From positions 1-64,000 of the forward strand of contig SJRY01000117.1 in NCBI GenBank assembly GCA_011319805.1: a stretch of 64,000 nt of DNA. The letters run 5' to 3'. Every line of letters begins with the position of its first letter. Positions within the stretch are counted from its first letter, which is position 1. The position numbers and the translations under genes are program-made. The notes beneath the pieces were generated by a model. It saw only the letters and a list, made by a program, of their open reading frames with translations, made no database searches and had not been told where the DNA came from. The DNA is from Macrocybe gigantea (Eukaryota > Basidiomycota > Agaricomycetes > Agaricales > Callistosporiaceae). This document shows positions 23,148-34,674 of this stretch, piece by piece.

Positions 23148-24089
23148 ATGGGTGAAGTGGTCAATGTCCTCGTCGCTTTCGCCGTCATCGTATTTCTCTT
23201 CCGATGGGCGACGTCGAGTGCGTTCCTTCGATGCACCTCGCGGAGTTACCGCGTTGACTCGGCGTTTCTGCCGCCATTTGTATAGGTACAGACTCGAATG
23301 AAAGATCCGCCGCAGATACACTAGGATTTCGACCAAAGCCGGTTACGCAAGACATGGTCAGATTCTCCGCCCTCTCGCGCGCTGCAACCGATCGCTCACA
23401 CTCCCTGCCCTCCCGTATTCCCAGATCGACACCATATCCAACATGTTCCCGGACATACCTGTGTAAGCCCTCTGTGGACGAGGCTCAGTGACGGATGGCA
23501 GCGCTGACAGCATCTTCGTTGGTCTTTTCTAGAGATAATGTTCGTTACGATCTCATGCGGACGGGCAGCGTAGAGCTGACGTCGAACAAGATCCTCGAGA
23601 GGGGTTTTCTGGATGCCGTGAGTTGTCACCGCCCATCATCGCTGATCCGTACTCCGTACCTAACCCGACCGTCACCAGCCTCCGCCCGCCTACTACACGC
23701 TTTTCCCCCGAAACACCACCGCCACCAACGCGAACGGCCGACCCGGCGCCCCGACACCCGCCCACGGCGGCCCAGGATCGGCCAACAGCTCATCAGATGT
23801 CGAAAAACTAAAGGAGACGCTGATCTCGCGGTACAACCTACAGGACCGGATCGTCACCGAGCCGCCAATTCCCGACGAGTCGGTGGGCGGCAAGGCGAAG
23901 TGGGAGATCACGGCGGAGGAGCGGGAGGCGAGCCTTAAGGAACGCAAGGCGCGCATGATCTTGGCGGCACGACAGTGAGTCTTTCTGTCCTCTCTCTGGC
24001 CTTTGGCAGTGTGAATGCTCAGCTTCTGTCCTTTTCCCAGACGCATGTTGGCGCAACAGCAGCAGGAGACATCGGCGGCCAGCTCCTAA
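23148..24089 (+). CDS. CUE-domain ER protein, Cue1-like
   Basis: Six exons: 23148-23217, 23286-23356, 23425-23462, 23533-23617, 23679-23974, 24041-24089, all with GT-AG introns and consistent phases, giving 202 residues. Yeast Cue1, of about the same length, anchors the ubiquitin-conjugating enzyme Ubc7 at the ER membrane for ER-associated degradation. The N-terminus (VVNVLVAFAVIVFLFRW) is a membrane anchor. Residues about 47-90 form a CUE domain with the MFP signature (SNMFPDIPVDNVRYDLM) and LTSNKILERGFLD. The C-terminus is charged (EEREASLKERKARMI) and could be the Ubc7-binding helix, which is inferred. It lies in the same direction as GCP2. Confidence 0.85.
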
Positions 24090-25060
24090 CCTGTAACCTA
24101 GACCGTGCATGTTCGACGCGATGGGCGTGGTTAATGATGACGACAAACCCTACGTTCTGTTTTTCTTTCTTGCTGGTATACGTTTCGGTGATTCTTATTA
24201 GGATGTAATTGCATTTGTCTTTCCTCTGTGTCTTATCCTCTTTTTGTTTGTTCTCGCCACTCTTACGACCCAGTCATACAATGCTCCCTCTCCTCAAACA
24301 AAACGGAAAAGAAGTCCCTCCACTATGAGTACAAGTCTTATCATATTTTTTTTTCGAGAAGTTATATCAGCAGACAGACATATTCATTTCCGATGGCACT
24401 TGTTTGTGATCCCTCGAGCTGGTTGTGGCGTATGGCACTGATACCAGAGGTCGACGTCACCTCTGTTCCACCGAGAAATGTCGTGCTCCATTCTTCGTCC
24501 TTAGCCGGAGTGCGTCGTGCTCACACCGGTCCGTGTCCTCTATCGTTGAAGTCGCTGTCGGGAAAGGTCTTTCATTCGAAGTCTGCAAAAAAATAGGACA
24601 GCACCACGAACGCGGAGACGATGGCATTCGTATTTGTCGCGCACCTTCTATCACGGCCTCGGGGATCAACGAGAGCCGGACGCAACGGGCGGTGCGAAAC
24701 GAAAGGTCGGAGACATCTCTCGAGCAACGCTTTAGAGAAGATTAATTGCAATATTGTCTCCGGGCGGATGCTCGTAAACTGAGGATACCTAGCTCACATA
24801 TCTGCCCGACGCATCAGCATGGATAGCTGTGGCTAGAGCATCACAGAATGTGTAAACACTTGCTTGCATCTGGTCTCTCGAGATAGTAAGTCTAACCGAC
24901 CTCAGTTCATCAGAATCGAAAGTCCATCACTGACTCAATGATGGACTTTTGTTCCGTTGGTCAGCGACCTCGTTGTTAGGTCCGTGTAACATCTAACAGC
25001 TATGACACATCGAGCTTTCAGGGCCTCTCATATCCTCGCTTACATTGATGAGGAAAAAGA
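24090..25060. other. Intergenic with pieces of the array's upstream repeats
   Basis: No gene is supported. About 24350-24460 resembles a segment near 17750-17830, and 24640-24830 resembles 28510-28700 and 41310-41500. These are the spacers repeated between array members, and the ORFs here look like chance frames. Confidence 0.5.
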
Positions 25061-25077
25061 TATAAAAGCGCAACAAA
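24964..25077 (+). promoter_or_regulatory. Promoter of gene B
   Basis: The inverted-repeat element (CGACCT-N7-AGGTCC, one base changed in the right half) is at 24964-24982, and TATAAAAG at 25061, about 110 bp before the ATG. The CT tract GGTTCTTTCTGTCCTTCAGG follows in the presumed 5' leader. Confidence 0.6.
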
Positions 25078-25170
25078 ACTCGATAGTGTAGCTCAAGGTA
25101 AGGAAAGCTGGTTCTTTCTGTCCTTCAGGCCAAAACAAAAGCTAGCGCATTCCACCTGAATCATACAAAC

Positions 25171-25799
25171 ATGCATTTAGCAGTCCTACTCTCCCTTGGT
25201 GGCGTTGTGTCCGCCTATCCCTTGAAGCCCGCGCAGGAAAGCCAACTCGTCCCGCGAGAGCCGCAGCAACAAGCTCAGTAAGCAATCAGCCTTTCCATCA
25301 TGCCTCTGACGTTGACCTATCTCTTTCCATGTTTAGTTGCTTCCGACCTATCAACGGTGTGCTACCGACCCTCGCATCCAGCTCGGCCATGCTGAGGGAG
25401 AGCTGTGAGGTCAGACTGGGTTCGGTAGGATGGCTTAGAAAACCCTCCATGCGTTTGCGGACGTTCAGGGACTCGTGGACCAGCGAACTAGAACCCCCAG
25501 AGTGTCTGCCCCCCCAGGGACCAGTCAGTGACGAGTTGGGTTACTGCTACGTTCTTCAAAGCGTAGTGCATCCACAGCGCCCACTTGCCCCCGGCCTGCT
25601 CAAGCCAATACTGCGCAGCCACCTCCGCATCCGCCTTCTTCATACGGTCCAAATCATTCCAGTGCAGCGCACTCAGCCGCTCCTCAAAACTCTCAGCATC
25701 CACCTCCTCAAGCTCCACATCCACCAGCCTCGACAACGGCGCGAAATGACACACATTCTAAAGACTTCCCCACGGCGACAAGCCCACATTCTGGCTTGA
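25171..25799 (+). CDS. Gene B: small secreted four-cysteine protein, array member
   Basis: Exons 25171-25277 and 25337-25799, phase-2 intron of 59 bp, 189 residues. The signal peptide MHLAVLLSLGGVVSA is followed by YPLKPAQESQLVPRE. Cysteines are in CFRP, ESC, EPPEC and GYCYVL. As in gene A, the Pro/Gln/His-rich tail is read in the alternative frame and ends RRQAHILA. It lies downstream of the Cue1-like gene with the standard family promoter and the conserved 3' flank (ATAATTTGCACGAGGAATG at about 25822). Confidence 0.85.
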
Positions 25800-25949
25800 C
25801 GTACCCATTTTCTGGACGACAATAATTTGCACGAGGAATGCGCGACGGGACCACGGGTTTTACGGATTTGAGAAATAGGGGAGTTTTGCGATTGTCATGT
25901 CATTATGGAAGCTTAGAATGGGTGCATTTGCGTCCCCGTGAAATGAATA

Positions 25950-26280
25950 TACGTGGGGAGTCATGTAAGAATGATGGAATACAACATGATAAAAACTCAA
26001 TGTGTGCAGGCCATTCATCTCGTTGTTCCGGCTGACGATCCCTTCAAGTCAGCCGACGTCCTGAAGATCCTAAACGCATGCTTCTATATTGACGCTGGCA
26101 TGTATGTCATTACAAAGGATGTAGGAGACCCCTTCGCAAGAGGTATTTTCTAAGAGACCATGACACGCAGCAAGAAGCTGAAGGAGGATGGATTGGCGGC
26201 GGCCGAGTCGGAGGAGGAATGGGCTCGGATCGCGGCCCACTGGCCCTTGAACGACATGGATGAAGAGGAATGTATGTGAT
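25950..26280 (+). pseudogene. Degenerate downstream ORF, ADDPFKSA type (copy after gene B)
   Basis: The plus strand reads VPADDPFKSADVLKILNA, an IDAG block and DPFARGIF, then a stop. After it comes an in-frame KKLKEDGLAAAESEEEWA block ending DMDEEECM and a stop. Similar pairs of blocks follow genes H and I and occur partly elsewhere. I do not recognise the protein. The single stop between the two blocks suggests a once continuous gene, duplicated with the array and now decaying. Confidence 0.5.
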
Positions 26281-26676
26281 GAATCGAGGGATTTCGCTGG
26301 TATCTTATCTGCTGCGTTCAAGAACCTCCAACCCTTCGAAGAAATATGACTGCGTCTTGCTAACTGCCAATGTTTCTGGGCAGATACTCGTAAACTGAGG
26401 TACCTGACCCACATATCTACATTGCATCAGCATAGTTGCCGAAACACCTGCTCACATCAGGTCTCCGGGACAGTATGTCTGACCGACCTCAGTTCATCCT
26501 GAGTGGTAGACTTTGTTCCAATGGTGAGCTACCTTGTTAGGTCAGTGTAACATCTAACGATTATAACAGATCAAGGGCTCTCATCACACGCTTAAGATGG
26601 AAAAAGTTATAAACGCGCAACAAAACTTCGGTAGTGTGGCTCAGGGCAAGGAAAGCTGGTCTTTCTATCCTTCAAA

Positions 26677-26703
26677 CCCCCCCCCCCCCCCAAAAAAAAA
26701 AAA
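26677..26703 (+). repeat. Homopolymer pair (C run then A run) in gene C leader
   Basis: About 15 C followed by 12 A lie where other family members have GGCC plus a short A run. Run lengths like these are prone to assembly error. Confidence 0.7.
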
Positions 26704-26731
26704 CTAGCGCATTCCTCCTGATCATACAGAA

Positions 26732-27288
26732 ATGCATTTAGCATTCCTACTCTTCCTCGCTGGCGTTACATCCGCCTATCCCTTGAAGCCTGCGCAGGCA
26801 AGTCAACTCGTCCCGCGAGAGCTGCCACGAGGACAGTAAGCAACTATGCTTTCCATCATGCCTCCGACGTTCACCTGTTTCTGTCAACGTTTAGTTGCTT
26901 CCATCCCGTGGGCGGCGAGGAGCCGGTCCTCAATCCCCACACGCGCACATATATGGTTAGGTGTGCGGAAATGTCAGGTGTGGTAGGGTGGCTTCCACAA
27001 CGACGGGGCGTGTCTTTGCGGGAGTACAGGGCTTCGTGGCCGGTCAGCCAAGGCGAACCCCCGGAGTGCGTCGTCCCTGTCCGGATACACATTGATGATG
27101 TGTTGGGTTACTGCTTTGTTCTTAAAAGCAGAGCAGGTTCCGCGGCAAATCCACCGCACTCAGCCGCTCCTCAAAACTCCCAGCATCCACCTCCAGCTCC
27201 ACATCGACCAGCCTCGACAAATTCTAGCAAAGACTTCCCCACGGCGACGAGCAAACATTCTGGCGTGACGTACCCGTTTGCTGGATGA
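26732..27288 (+). CDS. Gene C: small secreted four-cysteine protein, array member
   Basis: Exons 26732-26835 and 26895-27288, 165 residues. The signal peptide MHLAFLLFLAGVTSA is followed by YPLKPAQASQLVPRE. Cysteines lie in CFHP, VRC, EPPEC and GYCFVL. The tail is the common type, PQNSQHPPPAPHRPAST followed by DFPTATSKHSGVTYPFAG, shorter than in E and F. Downstream are the degenerate ORF (about 27450-27640) and a MAPR remnant, the same order as after F. Confidence 0.85.
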
Positions 27289-27704
27289 CAATAATTTGCA
27301 CGAGGAATGCGCGACGAAACCACGGGTTTGACGGATTGGAGAAATAGGGGAGTTTTGCGATTGTCATGTCATTGAGCTTAGAATGGGTGCATTGCCAGTG
27401 AAATGAATATATGTGGGGAGTCATGTAGGCAATAATAAAAACTTCAGTGCGCGCACGCCATTCCTCTCGTTCAACGATGTCGCCGTTTGCAAGAACGCTG
27501 TTTGGCCGACGATCCCTTCATGTCTGCTGAGGTCCTTAAGATAGGCTCACTTGTGCATCGAGACCGGCGTGCAGGACATTATAAACGACGTAGTCGGTCC
27601 CTTCGCGAGAGGTATTCTCCAATATCTCCAAAGACGGGAGGAAACATGTGGTAAAGTTCGATCATCACTCCACATGGCCACGGAATACATTCCTAGCGAC
27701 GCCT

Positions 27705-27868
27705 TGACCGACAGCTATGGCCCCGGAAAGTCATACAACATCTTTGCTGGGAAGGACGGATCGAAGGGTCTGGGCAAGTCCAGTCTGAAGCCAGAAGATG
27801 CGGTCGCGGACTACAGTGATTTGGATGAGAGCGAGCGCCGAGTCCTTGACGAGTGTTGGGTGGTTTAG
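27705..27868 (+). pseudogene. MAPR gene remnant after gene C
   Basis: Only the second exon is preserved (SYGPGKSYNIFAGKDGSKGL to RRVLDE). Exon 1 is missing, and after codon GAG the sequence switches to unrelated DNA that ends the frame (CWVV, stop). The switch point and following sequence are shared with the remnant at 2992-3150, so both descend from one chimeric copy. Confidence 0.8.
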
Positions 27869-28380
27869 ATGGCCTGACCAGCCCCCTCCTGTATCTGACC
27901 GCCAAGTGAGCCGAGCCGAATCCTAAAGGTCCAAACGACTTCAAGTTGAAGGGGTATTCGTTCTTCCAAAACACCTGCCGCTGGCACAGGACCTCCCCGA
28001 GGGCACCGTTCAGCCTCCAGCCGTGTCGCCATCTCCCCCTGTGCCTCAGGCCCAGTCAGGGTGGTCGCCTTCCACGAGTCCAATGCCCGCCTGCCCCCGC
28101 TTCGAGCCAATTCTTTGTACCTGTCTTCACCACCCCTTCCCAAGACCCTGCCGCTGCAGGCAGCAAATCCTCGTATCAACGAACCCCATCTGACCCGCCC
28201 CAGCATGGAGATCACAAAGCACTATACCGCCGGGATACCATGAGAAAATTTTCTTCCCACATCCAAGCGACAATTCGTTCTGAGATTACCATCATCAACT
28301 GGGTATTACTTTCAAACAGCCCAGAAATCGGCCAATTCCAGATTTCTGATGCAGATAAAATGCGCCGAGTGAATGAATGA
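27869..28380 (-). pseudogene. Unknown gene fragment abutting the MAPR remnant
   Basis: On the minus strand about 27990-27865 reads VFWKNEYPFNLKSFG and GSAHLAVRYRRGLVRPSK, a coding-like stretch repeated with stops at 2993-3140. I do not recognise the protein. The rest to 28380 has only a plus-strand ORF without motif. Confidence 0.35.
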
Positions 28381-29020
28381 AACAAGATCAGAGAGTTTGA
28401 TCCACAGTGGAAGACCTGCAGTCGATGGTACAAACGCTAGTTAATCGAAACGCGAATGAGCGATATGATTGATTGATTGCATCTGCAGAGATCGCAACAT
28501 TGACGCTTTTGACGGCGTTGATCATGGCCTCAGAAAGGGAATCAACGAGAGCTAGAAGCAACGGGCGATGCATCGAGAGAAGGGTCATAGAATTGAAAGG
28601 CCAGAGGCACTTCTTGAGCAACGTTTAGAGGAAGGCCAATTGTACTATTGTCTCTGAGCAGATACAGAAACCTGATGCACATATTTGCCTAATGCCATCA
28701 GCATACAGTAACTGCGGCTAGAGCATCACAAAATAAACACTTGCTCGCATCTGTCTCCCGAGATAGTAAGGCTGACCGACCTCAGTTCATCGGAGGCCTC
28801 AGTGACAGCATCGGTGAGCGACCTCAACGTTAGGTTGGTGTAACATCTAATAGCGATGACACATCGAGCTTTCAAGGCCTCTCATATCACTCGCTTACGG
28901 CAATGAGGAAAAAGTTGTTAACGCACGACAAAACTTTGGTAGTGGCTCAAGGCAACGAAAGCTGGTCTTTCTATCCTTCAGGCCAAAAAAAAAACAAGCA
29001 CAGTCCTCCTTATCATACAG
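28381..29020. other. Spacer and promoter region of gene D
   Basis: Repeat spacer similar to 24640-24990, then the family promoter with a weakened inverted repeat (CGACCTCAACGTTAGGTTG near 28819) and the leader CT tract near 28962. No separate gene is seen. Confidence 0.5.
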
Positions 29021-29024
29021 AGAG

Positions 29025-29730
29025 ATGCATTTAGCATTTCTACTCTTTCTCGCTGGCGTTGTGTCCGCCTATCCCTTGAAGCCCGCACAGGAAAGTCAAC
29101 TCGTCCCGCGAGAGCCGCCGCAACCACAGTAAGTAACTGTGCATTCTATCATGCCTCTGACATTCACCTCTTTCTGTCAATGTTTAGTTGCTTCCATCCC
29201 ATGAATGGTCAGACACCGATCCTCAATCCCAGTACGCTCACATACATGCGTAACTGTGCGGACAACCGGGATGCGGTAGGATGGCTTCCACAACCACCCT
29301 CCACGTCTTTGAAGGACTACAAGAAATTGTGGCCGGCCGTCCGAGGCGAACCCCCGGGTGTGTAGTCCCCCTGAAGAAACCAGATAAAGACAAGTTGGGT
29401 TTCTGCTTCGTTGTTCAGGGTGCAGCTAGTACCCCGGCAACTCAACATCGCCCAGCGCGCCCTCAAGTCTCCCAGCCTCCGGCTCCACCTTCCTCACCCA
29501 AGCATCTACCAACCCGGCCCACACAAATGAGCTCAGGCCGGGCTGGTTCCCCCTCCCCGCCTCCGCAGTCTCCACCTTTGACTCCACCTCTGGAGCAGGT
29601 GTTTCCGTCATATTCGCCGATTTCGTTATCGCCACCGGTGTCGCGGAGCACAACACCCAAGTCCGATGAGAAGATCTTGTTCCCGCATCCGAAGGGTGAT
29701 TCTTTCTGGGACCTCCATCCCCAACAATGA
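29025..29730 (+). pseudogene. Gene D: small secreted protein, array member, frameshifted at the third cysteine
   Basis: Exon 1 (29025-29128) encodes MHLAFLLFLAGVVSAYPLKP and exon 2 starts at 29188 with CFHPMNG. Near 29355 the usual EPPEC codons have lost one base (EPPGV, stop), while the following CVVPLKKPDKDKLGFCFVV continues in the next frame. The tail is of a third type, Pro/Ser-rich, ending LFPHPKGDSFWDLHPQQ; its decayed relatives follow G and I. If the lost base is a sequencing error the gene would be intact at about 202 residues. Confidence 0.75.
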
Positions 29731-31600
29731 TGATTGGAGAGATTAGTTGTTTTGCCCACGATGAGCGTCGAGCAATTGTCAGATCGTTGTATAAGTTTAG
29801 GAGCACATTGCCTCTCAGCGAAATGAATATACACGGAGGAGTCATGTAAGAACGATGGAGAAATTAGGGAAATAAGAAGGATGCGATACCATATTATCTT
29901 ATCGATCTTATTTATGCTGGCTGGTTTCTTATATTTGATCCCTTCTTCCGCCCCCTCTATATGCCTTACCACCGGTTCCAGTCTGCCTGTCTCTGCACCG
30001 TCCTCAGTCCTCACGGCAGCCTACTCTAGCCGCGTTCTCTATCGTGGCGCATCTTCGTGGCGACTTTTTTGAACATGCGTCAGGGTGATGGATGTGTCTA
30101 ATACCCGTTATTCTATGCGGAATATGCCTATAATCTAAGAACGAATGTTCTGGCGTCAGATGGGGGTAGACATCCATGGGTCGGTACAAACAATGTAGAA
30201 ACCCTGGACGACCATTCACAATGCTTTAGCACCACCGAGAAAGAGTCGAGCACAATACTTACCTGGTCTCCAAAACGCGTTCCCAGACGGGTGAGCCCTT
30301 TGCCTCTGGCCTAGCTCATCTGTGGCCTACTGTTTGGTTGAGAGAGACATTGCGCTTGGTGTCTCTAGTGCATTCAGATCCGGATGTGGAACAATTCTTG
30401 CGCATTGGGCTGCCATTGGCTTTCCCTTAGAAAGGCAAAGGAGTAGGAGTCGGATTTGAGGCCCGTGAGGTCGTTCTTGAGAGTCCATGTCGGCCGAAAG
30501 GTCGTGGGGTGATCGAGAATGAGAGACAAAAAAACATTCAATTTGAACGCGCCGTGGAACAAGAACGAATGCGTTCTTATGGGGGCGGTGCATAGCGCAC
30601 TCTGTCCAAGTCGTCGATTGTTGGGAATGACTGCATGGCTGGGAAGTGATGAGAATGTGGAATAAAAGATGTCAATAAATGCATAGCAATGCCACAGGCC
30701 CTGCTTGGAGTAGTCGAATTCAGCTACTTACACTGCCCGTAATCCAACGAGCCTAGCTTGCTCTAGGCCTTCCTTCAACGTTCAGGACACCACGCGAAAT
30801 CATTTAACGACGCGACGGCCGTCGTTCCATCATAATTCATGCTCGAACTATGGTCGGACCATGGTCGTCATAGTGCCCAGAATCGACAGATCCATTGAAT
30901 CGTTGAGTCGACTAGGATACACGTGGAGCCTTTCGAATACTGTCCAGGTGCTCCGAAGTCGGGATGCCACTGATCTACGAAAGAGACCTCCTAAAACGTC
31001 ATGTGGTGAGAGAAACAACGAAGGACTTACTTTTGTACCTCACGATCTGCCATCCGCATGACGAAGTCGCTGAATGGAGCGCTCTTGCAGCGCTGGTGGT
31101 CGAAAAAACGTTTGAGCAGTCTTTGTGGGGTTGTACCGGCAATGTAAGGCAGGCGAGAGAGAATGTGGGATGTTTGCCAGTGGCGGCGGCTTGATAAGTT
31201 GGGTGCGGTGGCGAACTATCACGAATAGAGATTGCATCCAACCGTCACCTAGCTGCCAGGTGAACTCCATTATGCGACATTGGCGGACGCCATGGTCCGG
31301 CTCGCGTTTTCTGCCACGAAACTCTCACGTTGAAGCAAGTAATGAAGGACCGGAAGACACTCACAGGGGGAGGCCCGCCGTGTCCTGTCGTGTTCGACCT
31401 CAATGATGAAGTGGGACGCCAGAACAGAGAGAAGTGGACGAGTCTCTCGAGGTGTGACGGGACATGATCAGCTTCAGACCGGAGGGCTGGGTGCCCACCG
31501 AGCGCTACGGGGAAGCCGTGGCATGCAGCAAGAGGGTGGCCGAGTCAGAGGAGGGACAGGCTGAGGTCGCGGTGCGCTGGCCCTTGGACAACATGTAATG
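29731..31600. other. Spacer with array-derived repeats; no supported gene
   Basis: The region 29940-30120 resembles 38820-39040, so a second type of spacer module exists. From about 31240 to 31600 it is a diverged copy of 35480-35880 (right arm), including the TLTGGGPPCPVVFD-like block and a WPLDNM end. Between 30200 and 31200 several short ORFs overlap on both strands and none is convincing. Confidence 0.45.
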
Positions 31601-31727
31601 AGCTGATACTCGTAAACTGACGCACGTTATCATATCTATACACACATTGTGCTCACGTCAGGTCTTCCGAGATGACTGACCTCAATTCATCGGAGGCCTC
31701 GGCAGTAGACTTTGTTCCGTTGGTGAG

Positions 31728-31820
31728 CGACCTTGTTGTTAGGTCGGTGTAACATCTAACAGCTAAAACGCATCAAAGCCTCTCATATCACTCGCTTACA
31801 GTGATGAGGAAAAAGTTATA
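31728..31820 (+). promoter_or_regulatory. Promoter of gene E
   Basis: A perfect inverted repeat CGACCT-N7-AGGTCG at 31728-31746 is followed by TATAAAAGCGC near 31816, about 100 bp before the start codon, and the CT-rich leader near 31865. Confidence 0.6.
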
Positions 31821-31914
31821 AAAGCGCAACAAAACTCGGCATGTAGCTCAAGGCAACGAAAGCTGGTTCTTTCTATCCTTCAGGCCAAAAGAAAAAACAA
31901 GCACATTCCTTGAC

Positions 31915-32684
31915 ATGCGTTTAGCAGTCCTACTCTTCCTCACTGGCGTTGCGTCCGCCTATCCCTTGAAGCCGGCGCAAGAAAGTCAACTCGTCCCGCG
32001 GGACCAGCCGCAACCACAGTAAGCAACTATGCTTTCTATAATGCCTCTGACGTTCACCTGTTTCTCTCAATGTTTAGTTGCCTCTGCGAGGTGGACGGCA
32101 GGCGACCGGTTGCCGCATCCACACAGCCCATGTGGACGGCTACATGTGCGCTCCAGCCGGGTGTGGTAGGGATCCTTCTAGATACCTCCTTGTCTTTGAA
32201 AGACTTCAGGAAGTCGTGGGGGGACAAGAAACAGGAACCGTCCAAGTGTGTAATCCCCAAGGGATCAACACTTGGCGAGAAGGGTTACTGCTTCGTTCTT
32301 AAAAGTGTAGCGAATCCCTCAGCAAATACACAGCGCACACTTGCCCCCCGGCCTGCTCAAGGCGATATTGCGCAGCCATCTCCGCATCCGCCTTCCTCAC
32401 ACGGTCCAAATCATCCCAGTGCAGCTCATCCCCCGGCAAATCCACCGCACTCAGCCGCTCCTCCAAACTCCCAGCATCCACCTCCTCAAGCTCCACATCG
32501 ATCAGCCTCGACAAATTCTGGCAAAGACTTCCCCACAGCGACAAGCAAAGATTCTGGCTTGACGTACCCGTTTTCTGGACAACAATATCCACATCGATCA
32601 GCCTCAACAAATTCTAGCAAAGACTTCCCCACGGCGACAAGCGAAGATTCTGGCTTGAGATACCCGTCTTCTGGAAAACAATAA
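31915..32684 (+). CDS. Gene E: small secreted protein, longest array member
   Basis: Exons 31915-32018 and 32078-32684, 236 residues. The start is ATGCGT instead of the usual ATGCAT (MRLAVLLFLTGVASA, then YPLKP). Cysteines lie in CLC (one extra Cys), ATC, PSKC (usual EPPEC changed) and GYCFVL. The Pro/Ser/His-rich tail contains an internal duplication: the HRSASTNS, DFPTATS, DSGL unit occurs twice (about 32500-32580 and 32590-32675). The alternative tail frame (32341-32562) is also open and resembles the tails of A and B. The 3' flank and degenerate ORF follow, then the right inverted arm begins. Confidence 0.85.
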
Positions 32685-32859
32685 TTTGCACGAGGAATGC
32701 GCGACGAAACCACGGGTTTTAGGGATTGGAGAAATAGTTTTGCGATTGTCAGGTCATTATGGGAGCTTAGAATGTATGCATTGCGTCCCAGTGAAATGAA
32801 TATGCGTGGGCAGTCATGTAAGAATGATGGAATACAGCAATAATAAAAATTTCAGTGCG

Positions 32860-33040
32860 TGCGCGCCATTCCTCTCGTCCAACGATGTCGGCGTTTGCAA
32901 GAACGCTGTTCCGGCCGACGATCCCTTCAAGTCTGCTGAGGTCCTTAAGATGGGCGCACTTGTGTATCGAGACTGGCGTGCAGGACATTATAAACGATGT
33001 GGTCGATCCCTTCGCTAGAGGTACTCTCCAAGTCCAAGAT
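32860..33040 (+). pseudogene. Degenerate downstream ORF, ADDPFKSA type (copy after gene E)
   Basis: Reads VPADDPFKSAEVLKMGALVY and then shifts frame. It ends at the boundary of the inverted GCP2 segment near 33140. Confidence 0.45.
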
Positions 33041-33139
33041 CTCTAAAGACGGCAGGGAAGGAGGGTTGGAAGGAGGGTTGGAAGGATGTGATGAAGGTTG
33101 ACCATCACCCCACATGGCCACGGAATACATACCTAGCGA

Positions 33140-34560
33140 CCGATTGATGAACTTGCTCTCTTTCACCAAAAACTCCTCGTACGGATCCGACAACCGCCCC
33201 GTGCTGACCCACTCCTTCAGCATCGCCACGTACGGCGTCCCAGCCGCTTTTAGGAGAGTTCCGTACATTGTGTTGGCGGTCGGATCGCCAGCCATGTTCA
33301 GCTTCCTCTCGTATATGATCGTCAGCACCTCGCCGCCCTTCACTGGAATGCCACTTCCGCCCGCCATGCCCAGTTCGGTCTTTCCGATCTCTGAAAGGAC
33401 CGCTTTGAGGTTGGCGCCTCCGAGACCGAGCGCTTCATTTCGCGCTTCCTCCTCTGGATCGACTTCTGATGAAGACGACGACGAGGAGTCGCCGGTCGGG
33501 TCGTCCGCAGTCGCTAGCTCGAGGACTAGCTGGTAAATGAGCGAGAGCGTGTGTATGGTCGGATGGACGTAGAACCAGAGCTTCTGGAGGGTGAACTGCG
33601 GAGATGTATTGAAAGCATGTTCCAATTGCGATAAGAGCGTCTGATAATCCTATGGAATTTAGGGTGTCATTTTTGCATTAGTCCGCGATGAAATCATACA
33701 ACAAAGCGCACTTTTAACATGTCTCTCATTGCTGCACATAAAGCGTGATTGACGAGACCATAGTCCAGGAGACTTCTATTCTCGATAAACGCGTAGATGG
33801 CTGTATAATACGTTCCGAGTGGCAAAATACGCTCCACCAAATCACGCAAGGAAGTATCTAAAGACCAAAAGGATTCAACATGATAGGATGCCGAACATGC
33901 AAAATACACGGACCCAAAGACGGCGACGCAACAAATCGAATACCCTGGAGAGGATCGTCGTCCTCCCGGGAATAGTCGGGGTGGTATGTGAGATGGTTTC
34001 CTTCTATTCCCTAGCAAGTCAAAGGCGGACTTTGTTTCATTGCGCCGAATAATGTCAGGAAAGCATACCGCATACCATAAGAACGAATAACAAGTCTTCC
34101 AAAATCATGCCTTCTTGTATCTCAAGCGGAACGCGGTCCAACGGTTCCTGCTTTTCCTTGCCCTTTGACTTGGGCGGAAGACCGACAGAGCTCACTCGAG
34201 AATTGAGCGGCGCGCGGACGAAGGACGTTTCTTCGATAAAGGATGAGTCTCTGCGGTCTTGAAAGAGTGTTATTTCGTATTATCGTACGAGAAAAAGTCC
34301 AGGGGGGTGCGTACTAGGTTGGCCATCGCGCGAAGAGTGTCCGCGCATATCGTATTCATCGTCAATGTCCCCGTTAGTCTGCCTGTTCCTCCGTACCGAC
34401 GCGATCGTCCCAGCAATCTCATTAGATGCAGATTCACCATTGAGCAAAGCGCGTTCCGGTAAAATTCACACCACAGACTCACTTTGGTGTACTCCTTTGC
34501 TGACAGCGTCAGGTTTTTCTTCCGTGATCCCGTGCGCGTCCGTGGGGTATAAGGATCCAT
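33140..34560 (-). pseudogene. Truncated inverted copy of GCP2 (5' part only)
   Basis: This copies 19260-20678 in reverse orientation and stops inside the DPYEEFLVKESKFINR block. From the ATG (34560) to the break the protein differs from the main copy at only a few positions. In the exon near 33790-33720 it reads ENRSLLDYGLVNHAL without interruption, where the main copy lacks two bases; the truncated copy therefore keeps the family-like sequence. It lacks all downstream exons and cannot give a working GCP2. Confidence 0.9.
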
Positions 34561-34674
34561 TGCTGTGGGTTAGAGAGATATAACGTGTACTTGTGGTGGA
34601 TAAATGGTGCAACGCGCTCGGAGCACGCAGCGCTCGACCTGAGTCTGTGGATGGAGCGTAAGAAATGAAATGGT

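Noticed and set aside
24228..24745. ORFs upstream of gene B
   Set aside because: They overlap spacer repeats that are frame-disrupted in other copies, and show no motif.
30327..31406. Several overlapping ORFs on both strands between genes D and E
   Set aside because: Short, mutually overlapping and partly inside a decayed copy of the right-arm segment; no consistent model.
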